Assembly (NCBI GenBank): GCA_029948255.1 | Contig: JALIZF010001632.1 | Span: 310,001-374,000 of the forward strand | Length of the DNA stretch: 64,000 nt | From: Telmatactis stephensoni | Taxonomy: Eukaryota > Cnidaria > Anthozoa > Actiniaria > Isophelliidae | Reading direction: 5' to 3' | Notes under the pieces: generated by a model | The model's input: the letters and a program-made list of their open reading frames with translations, nothing else | The model's database searches: none | Told to the model about the DNA's origin: nothing | Translations under genes and position numbers: made by a program | Shown here: piece by piece, positions 58,678-64,000 of the stretch | Numbering within the stretch: the stretch's first letter is position 1 | Layout of the letters: each line of letters opens with the position of its first letter

Positions 58678-61600
58678 ATGGCGGTTGTGGAAGGCACTCC
58701 TCGCAGAGTGAAGACACTTTTAACAAGCTTTCTGCAGTCATCAATGGCTGAACAAGGAACCGGGTGAGTGGTGATAGGTTCATCTCATTATATTGCTCCT
58801 TCAGTTTCCTTTTATTGCAGTAAATGTCTGTTGAATACGGTAAAATGCTTTGCTTTCTTGAGTTGAGTTGAGAGGGCTCTTGTCGATGTTTGTGTTGTTC
58901 AGTGAACACGTGAAAAAGGTGTCGTTTGTCTTCTTCAAGAGTGGGGTTAGGGGTAGAACGTGTGTTGTAAAAGAATTCGGCTATTTTGAATTGTGTAGAT
59001 AATCGCTGATTAGAAACGGTACGATTATACTGTATAACTTACTGTACACTGTGCGGTTCTTCGTGGTGCTTAAATTGCGCCATTCGTTTTAGATCAAAAG
59101 AAAACAAACTGAATGGGAATTTCCTTGCATAACAAATAAAAGTTACACTAAAAGTAACCAAAAAGTTAATGGAATATAAATAATGCCATAATTGTGCTTC
59201 AGCCAGTTTTGATCAATCTACATTTGGTAGTCTCTTTTTTTTTCGCGCATTTTTGATACTCATTCAAACGTACATTTAATTTAAATGATTATAATTATGT
59301 ACTTGGTGGCAAAGGTGGCGTAGTGGTTCACTACTTGCCTTTCACTGCTGTGGTCTGGGTTTGATTCCCAGCTTGGGTCATACATGAACTGAGTTTGTTG
59401 GATGTGCTGTTCTCCAGTTTTTCCACCCTGACTCAGCAAAAATCAACATGTGAGTTGAGTGATGTATGTAGAGTATATCGAATGAAGTGGTAGCGAGTGT
59501 GGAGTGATTGACACTGAAAAGTCCCTTCAGGGGAGTGTCAATTAGAAATATTTATTTATTTATTTACTTATTGACTGAATTGGGTTAAGGGGCTGTATAT
59601 AATGTTTTTAGTTCTGGTTAAATTGCATGTGCACACAGGTCTGGCATGGTATACTGTTTTTATCAGACCACCTTCGAAAATCAATATGACTTCCTGGCAA
59701 TGGTTATATGTCTATTTCCAAAGGTTTTCGTAAGGTCCGTGCAAACGACTTCAATATTTGTTTCAATATCCTTTTGATTTTGTTGAGAATCAATGTTGAA
59801 GTTGTTTGCCACCCCCTTTCAACAATGTTGAAGCGTGTTGAAACGTGTTGAATCAATGTTGAATGAAGTTTAAAAGAGTTTAATCAATGTTGAATGAAGT
59901 TTAAAAGAGTTTAAACTTTGCTTCAACATTGCTTCAACATTTCTTTTGTTCTCTGGAATGTTGAATCAAAGTTGAAGTCTTTTGCCAAGCTCTTTCAACA
60001 TTGTTGGTTATGCTCTTGCGCTCTAATCTGTCTTGTAGTGTAACTGTGTTTCAACACTGTTGAAAGGGGGTGGCAAACGAATTCAACATTGCAATTCAAC
60101 AAAATCGCACGTTGGATGTTGAATCAAATGTTGAAACCGTTTGCCACCCCAGTGTTCAATATCATTCAACATTGTTCAACAGCATTCAACAAAATTGAAC
60201 TGATGTTGAAACAAATGTTGAAGTCTTTTACACAGGCCTTTAAGAGCATGAATGGGGCCAAATATAGACCATATGATTGGTAATTAGGTGATAGTACACT
60301 TTAACAATACTCCGTGTCATCATAATGCAACACACTGTCCTTGTCAGACATCATGTTGGTTATTCTCAGTTTGTAACATGTATCTGACGTCTGATATATT
60401 TCCAAGACAACTGCTGAACAAACTAGAGTCGTTTTTGTATGAGTGGGAAACTTACCGCGCCGTACCGTGAACGTGTCAGTGCCGTAATGTCTATAAAAAC
60501 ATTCAAAATTCATGCCGTAACCGTATCGTATTGTAACCGTACAGTGTTCCCACTCATACGAAAACGACTCTAGTGTACAGTATAGTTTAGGTTATATTTG
60601 TGCAGGTGTAAATATTTAAAGTGCCTATGACACAATTTTTTATTTATTTTGAAAATCAGCTCTTTTTAGAGAGTATAGTGGAAATGTTCTGTATTTTCCA
60701 AGATATAAAAGTTTCAAATTCCAAATTACATAATTATGAGATGATGTAATTTAATAAGGAATTTGTACAAACATCTTGTGGCTACAGCAAAATAAGTGCT
60801 CTTCGATAACATAGTTAACAAATTTTTCACTAAACTTCAGTTTTTATCTATAAAAATGATTTATAATGGAAAAATTTTAGTATGTTGGAATGGTTCATGT
60901 ATAATAAATGATGCCTTATTTTACTTTATTCTTTGCGTTTTGAGATTTGAAACTTTTATATCTTGGAAAATAATGAACTCAAATTTGAAAACATGAAAAT
61001 ATTTCCACTCTGCTCTCTAAAAAGAACTGATTTTCCAATAAGAAAATTGTGTGGCTAAAAACTGGTTTGCACTGAAAAAAGAGCCACAAATTTCGCCAAT
61101 TTAGTCTAAAAAGAGAGTATGATTTTTAAGAGTAAACCACAGAATCCTGTAGTCATAAGCATCTTGCCATACATTTTACCTGTGAAAAACGTGTAAAAGA
61201 AAGAAATTGAAGAGTGTGTTTATTTAAGACTAGGTAAACACAGTTATTGCTATAGTAATTGTTTTGGAAAAGTTTTGAGCTCCAGCTGGGTGACTTCTTC
61301 TAATACCCCATTGTCTACTATTACACAACAGCTCTTGAGCTCTCTCAAACATTCCTGGATGTTAGATCAGACTCTGTAAACATAAATTTGTTCTAACTTG
61401 TGTTTAAATTCAACTTAAATAAAGAGGATAATAATTTGACAAGTTTAAGTATAAGTATAGTATAAAGAACGAGAGAGAGTGTTTTATCGGATATAAAGAT
61501 CCGAGCCGTAGGCGAGGATCTTTATACCGATAAAACACGATCTCGAGTTCTTTATACGGCTTAAAAAACTCCAACACATATTAGAGTAGTTCTCTAAAAG

Positions 61601-63773
61601 AAATTCAAAAATATCTTCATTTATCTTGGAGAAAATCGAGGTTAAAGTTTATGTAAATTAGGCCGAATCTTTATCAGATATAAAGACACTCGTCACGGTG
61701 GCGATTTTCATTGTGTTTGCCTTATGAATTATTAATGAGTTTTTTAATATTTGATATAATAATTTAAATTTATTGCTACTTCAGATACAATCTGACTAAC
61801 ACATCCTAACACTAATTTATATAGATTTAAAAATACTTTTTCCTCGACAGTTATTGCTGAGAATTTTTTGACTTATATGTACATAATATACTGAACAATA
61901 ATTAAGAATGTTTTGGAGGTCAATTTCCAATATCAGATGTGATTATTTATTAATTATTATGGTTTTGTACTGTAAAAAACAATGACAAAGAAAATAAATA
62001 CCACTTATTAGATATTTTTTTGTGTATTACTGGCTGATATTTTACGAGTTGTATAATTAATGTATTTTGCCAAGCCTTTAGCTAAATAAAGGATTTATTA
62101 TATAACTGCTTCTTAGTTTATCCTATTTTCCAGTAATTGTTTTATATATTAAAAATGTGGCAAACCAGTTTTCAGCTATGTAAATATGGCTTCATATTTG
62201 CTTTGTTCTCTCATCCTTATTTGGTCAAATTATGTCATAGTTATATGATAAACTTGTGTATGATTTATCTCACCAAGCATTTTTCTAACCCTTTATACAG
62301 CAAACAATTGGTACAGGATCAGTCATCAAAAGCGTCATTATCTTCATGTCAGCCAAGAAGTAAAGAAGCTTTCTGGGCAAGAGTTGAGACTTTTTCTGTA
62401 TCCTTGATCTTATGTTTCATTGAGTAAAATCATTATAAATAATATTACATCATGCAAAGACTTTTTCTGTATCCTTGATCGTATGTTTCATTGAGTAAAA
62501 TCATTGTAAATAATATTACATCATGCAAAGTCATAAATGCAAAGTTCCTGCTGCACCTAATTCCAAAATGTGTCATAGAAAAATAAACCTTAAAATATTA
62601 AAACAAATTGGCATTAATTAAAAATTGCTAAGCAAATACTGAAAAACTCTCATGTATTTTGTCTAGTATGCATTTTCAGTGAACCCTAGAAAGATGCACT
62701 AGGTGCTTCTCATTAGTCTACTGTAACAGTGATTAAAATATCCTTTGCAGTTTTCAGAAGAAATTTGAATAAAAGCATACAAAATAAGCATGCACAAGGT
62801 CCACTGTGATGATGAGATGGTGTTTTATTTGATTGTTAATTGGCCGCGGGCTGAAGAAATAGAAAGAAGAGGAATGTCCAACATATAACTTACTGTAATG
62901 TCCACATTTTGTATTTGTTTTGAATTGCAGAGAAAATCGATTAAATTTGCCATTTTTGACTAATTCCTATTTGTTCTATTTTTAACTTTTAACTTTTACT
63001 TTTCTATGACAACGTTTTTGTAATTAGATGTAAATTTACAAAAAAAAAAAGTAAAAAGAAAAAAGAAAAGAAAAGAAAAGAAAAAAATAGAAAAAGAAAG
63101 AAAATTCAAACTAAAGTCAACAGCAAACTCTAACAGCCGGCACTTACAATACAAATGTACGTGTGTATAATTATTGTCGAAACTATAAAATAATGATGAT
63201 TTATGAAGCACCTATTTCCTCAAAGCTCAATGGTACTTTACAATAATTATAGTGAATCATGAGCTCAATACACAATAATTGGCAAAGAAGCATACACCTG
63301 TATTTAATAGCTAAGAATCCCAACTGGCTGGAGACAAACCGGTTGGCTATACAAACATGGTTGATAAACAGAATTTAAACGACATATTACATCTATAGGG
63401 AATACAGATAACAAATTCAGCCTCAGCTAGTGACCAAAGCAGGACTCAAACTTAGGATCACCTCACCAGGTTACAAGACCAACGCTCTGACCACTCAACT
63501 ATGCTGGCTCTTAGGACTACTATCTAGTTGTAGAACAGTGGCCCACCAAGTGTGGGTGTTCAAGTTATAATAATATTATTCAAGTTTTTAAAGACATTTG
63601 TTACTTCTTAACAGTTATCAGCCTTTTACATGGTTTGCAAAGCCCCTTGAGTTATCTCCCTTGTATTGTTCTCTGTATGGCTGGGAAAATGTTGATGTTG
63701 ACATACTAAAATGTGTCAGTTGTAAAGCATGTATTGATGCAACAATGCCAGAAAACTGGGATCCCTGAAATGT
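58678..63773 (+). CDS. ZC3HC1: ZC3HC1/NIPA-like C3HC zinc-finger protein, first three exons
   Basis: Exon 1 (58678–58763) encodes MAVVEGTPRRVKTLLTSFLQ and nine more codons, closed by GG|GTGAGT. Exon 2 (62301–62397) joins in phase after TTTATACAG and ends SKEAFWARVETFS. Exon 3 starts after TTATCAG at 63622 in phase 0 with PFTWFAKPLELSPLYCSLYG, then WENVDVDILKCVSCKA, the start of the C3HC zinc finger of ZC3HC1/NIPA (first three Cys visible; later His and Cys lie beyond the window). The human protein is a nuclear-basket/nuclear-envelope factor also described as an F-box-like partner of SCF. Two oddities: an in-frame TGA at 63766–63768, six bases before the GTAAGT donor, and a 71-bp duplication across the exon 2 donor. 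The gene may be intact with a sequencing error, or damaged. Identity rests on motif order. Confidence 0.8.
58770..59300. other. ZC3HC1 intron 1, proximal part
   Basis: No embedded exon or element recognised. The rest of intron 1 is filled by the elements listed next. Confidence 0.4.
59307..59570 (+). mobile_element. tRNA-derived SINE (family B) in ZC3HC1 intron 1
   Basis: Box A-like TGGCGTAGTGGTT and box B-like GGGTTTGATTCCC are followed by a body with CAAAAATCAACATGTGAGTT and a TATTTATTTATTTA tail, the classic SINE layout. The partial copy at 55585–55803 shares body and tail. Confidence 0.8.
59732..60240. mobile_element. 509-bp TIR element saturated with TTCAACA/TGTTGAA words
   Basis: Left end AAGGTCCGTGCAAACGACTT and right end, complemented, AAGGCCTGTGTAAAAGACTT continue into CAATATTTGTTTCAATATCC-like sequence (about 38-bp TIR). 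Inside are more than twenty TTGAA/TTCAA cores, often as ATGTTGAATCAA, and a 31-bp direct duplication (59851–59881 and 59882–59912). No ORF is credible. Confidence 0.75.
60423..60573. mobile_element. 151-bp MITE with CTAGAGTCGTTTT[T/C]GTATGAGTGGGAA ends
   Basis: The 27-bp termini differ at a single position between the left end and the complemented right end. The interior has GTACCGTGAACGTGTC/AACCGTATCG-like words. The flanking CTAG is palindromic, so the duplication cannot be defined. Confidence 0.8.
60619..61060. mobile_element. About 440-bp TIR element
   Basis: The left arm has ATGACACAATTTT, AAATCAGCTCTTTTTAGAGA and TTTTCCAAGATATAAAAGTT. The right arm carries the same blocks in inverse (AACTTTTATATCTTGGAAAA, CTCTCTAAAAAGAACTGATT, GAAAATTGTGTGGC). 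The 66-residue frame inside has no domain. Confidence 0.75.
61065..62300. other. ZC3HC1 intron 1, distal part
   Basis: Apart from the foldback at 61459–61558, no gene or complete element is seen. Confidence 0.4.
61459..61558. repeat. Foldback with GTGTTTTATCGG arms
   Basis: GTATAAAGAACGAGAG…GTGTTTTATCGGATATAAAG on the left is inverted on the right (CTTTATACCGATAAAACAC, GAGTTCTTTATAC). The loop is GAGCCGTAGGCGA. Confidence 0.8.
62388..62530 (+). repeat. ZC3HC1: 71-bp tandem duplication across the ZC3HC1 exon 2 donor
   Basis: The unit starting GACTTTTTCTGTATCCTTGA occurs at 62388–62458 and again from 62459, with two substitutions in between (TCTTATG/TCGTATG, CATTATAA/CATTGTAA). It copies the last ten bases of exon 2 together with the splice donor and 61 bp of intron. 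Confidence 0.9.
62535..63299. repeat. ZC3HC1 intron 2
   Basis: Non-coding. An A/G-rich tract (AAAAGAAAAG units) lies at 63040–63105. Confidence 0.6.
63300..63512 (-). mobile_element. tRNA-derived SINE (family A), reverse copy, in ZC3HC1 intron 2
   Basis: Read on the minus strand it has TAGTTGAGTGGTCAGAGCGT (box A), AGTTTGAGTCC (box B), then CACTAGCTGAGGCTGAATTT and GCCAGTTGGGATTCTTAGCT, the same order as the 49443–49685 copy. Boxes are more diverged, so it is the older copy. Confidence 0.75.
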
Positions 63774-64000
63774 GTAAGTTAGGAACTTCTGCTGTTTAGA
63801 TGTGAATTTCTTATAGATAATATCAGTCACACTTAATTTTTATAGCCAAAGTACCTTTAGAATGACTAATTAATAATTAATTTTCTATTGTAAGGCTTTA
63901 AATGACAAAAAATGTACATATATGAGGGTCCCCTATACCCCTTTTTAAAATGTAATCATGTAAAAATATTTGGTCTTTTCACAAATCATGGATAATCCAA

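Noticed and set aside
1..64000. CRISPR arrays, bacterial operons, prophage
   Set aside because: Repeats lack regular unique spacers, and the genes have spliceosomal introns; the window is animal DNA.

Overview
This is nuclear DNA of an animal, most likely an anthozoan cnidarian such as a stony coral. It is AT-rich. Genes are split by short introns with GT–AG borders, and the protein set is metazoan (UBE2H, SLC41, ZC3HC1, an opsin, a cGAS-like/Mab-21 nucleotidyltransferase, a PAN–EGF secreted protein). Introns and intergenic DNA are packed with small terminal-inverted-repeat (TIR) elements, tRNA-type SINEs and microsatellites. No bacterial features (operons, CRISPR, Shine-Dalgarno sites) are seen. 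The species cannot be named from the sequence alone.

Layout. 0–7 kb: a possible 3' coding end (+) at the window edge; a minus-strand PAN/EGF secreted protein with an apparent 1-nt frameshift; several palindromic repeats; a GIY-YIG/Penelope-like relic; and a minus-strand cGAS-like receptor candidate (5.8–6.8 kb). 7.3–9.2 kb: 5S-rRNA-like relics and MITEs. 9.2–18.1 kb: a nine-exon SLC41-type Mg2+ transporter (minus) that I could assemble from start to stop. 18.5–19.5 kb: a single-exon opsin (minus), upstream of and co-oriented with the transporter. 20–35 kb: mostly non-coding, with large hairpins and TIR elements, plus one small secreted cysteine-knot-like peptide gene (minus, 32.1–32.7 kb). 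35.2–37.7 kb: a 2.5-kb TIR element with an 8-bp target duplication that carries an ORF resembling the catalytic-Cys half of a deubiquitinase-like peptidase. 40.2–45.8 kb: complete seven-exon UBE2H (plus), followed by an array of related inverted repeats. 49–57 kb: a SINE, a perfect-TIR element filled with GGGATC repeats, and a decayed Cys-rich/coiled-coil gene. 58.7–63.8 kb (continuing past the window): the first three exons of ZC3HC1/NIPA (plus), with a CGCG palindrome in the promoter, a 71-bp duplication over a splice donor, and an in-frame stop near the end of exon 3.

The genes do not form one pathway. The opsin, the Mg2+ transporter, the ubiquitin E2 and the C3HC-zinc-finger protein look like ordinary, independently regulated animal genes. 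The two with a host-defence or environment-facing flavour are the cGAS-like gene and the secreted peptide. The least explained parts are the mobile elements. One carries a peptidase-like ORF, and three pair TIRs with internal minisatellites, two of them with clean target-site duplications.

All exon calls come from reading splice sites and conserved protein motifs by eye. No alignment or expression data were available.
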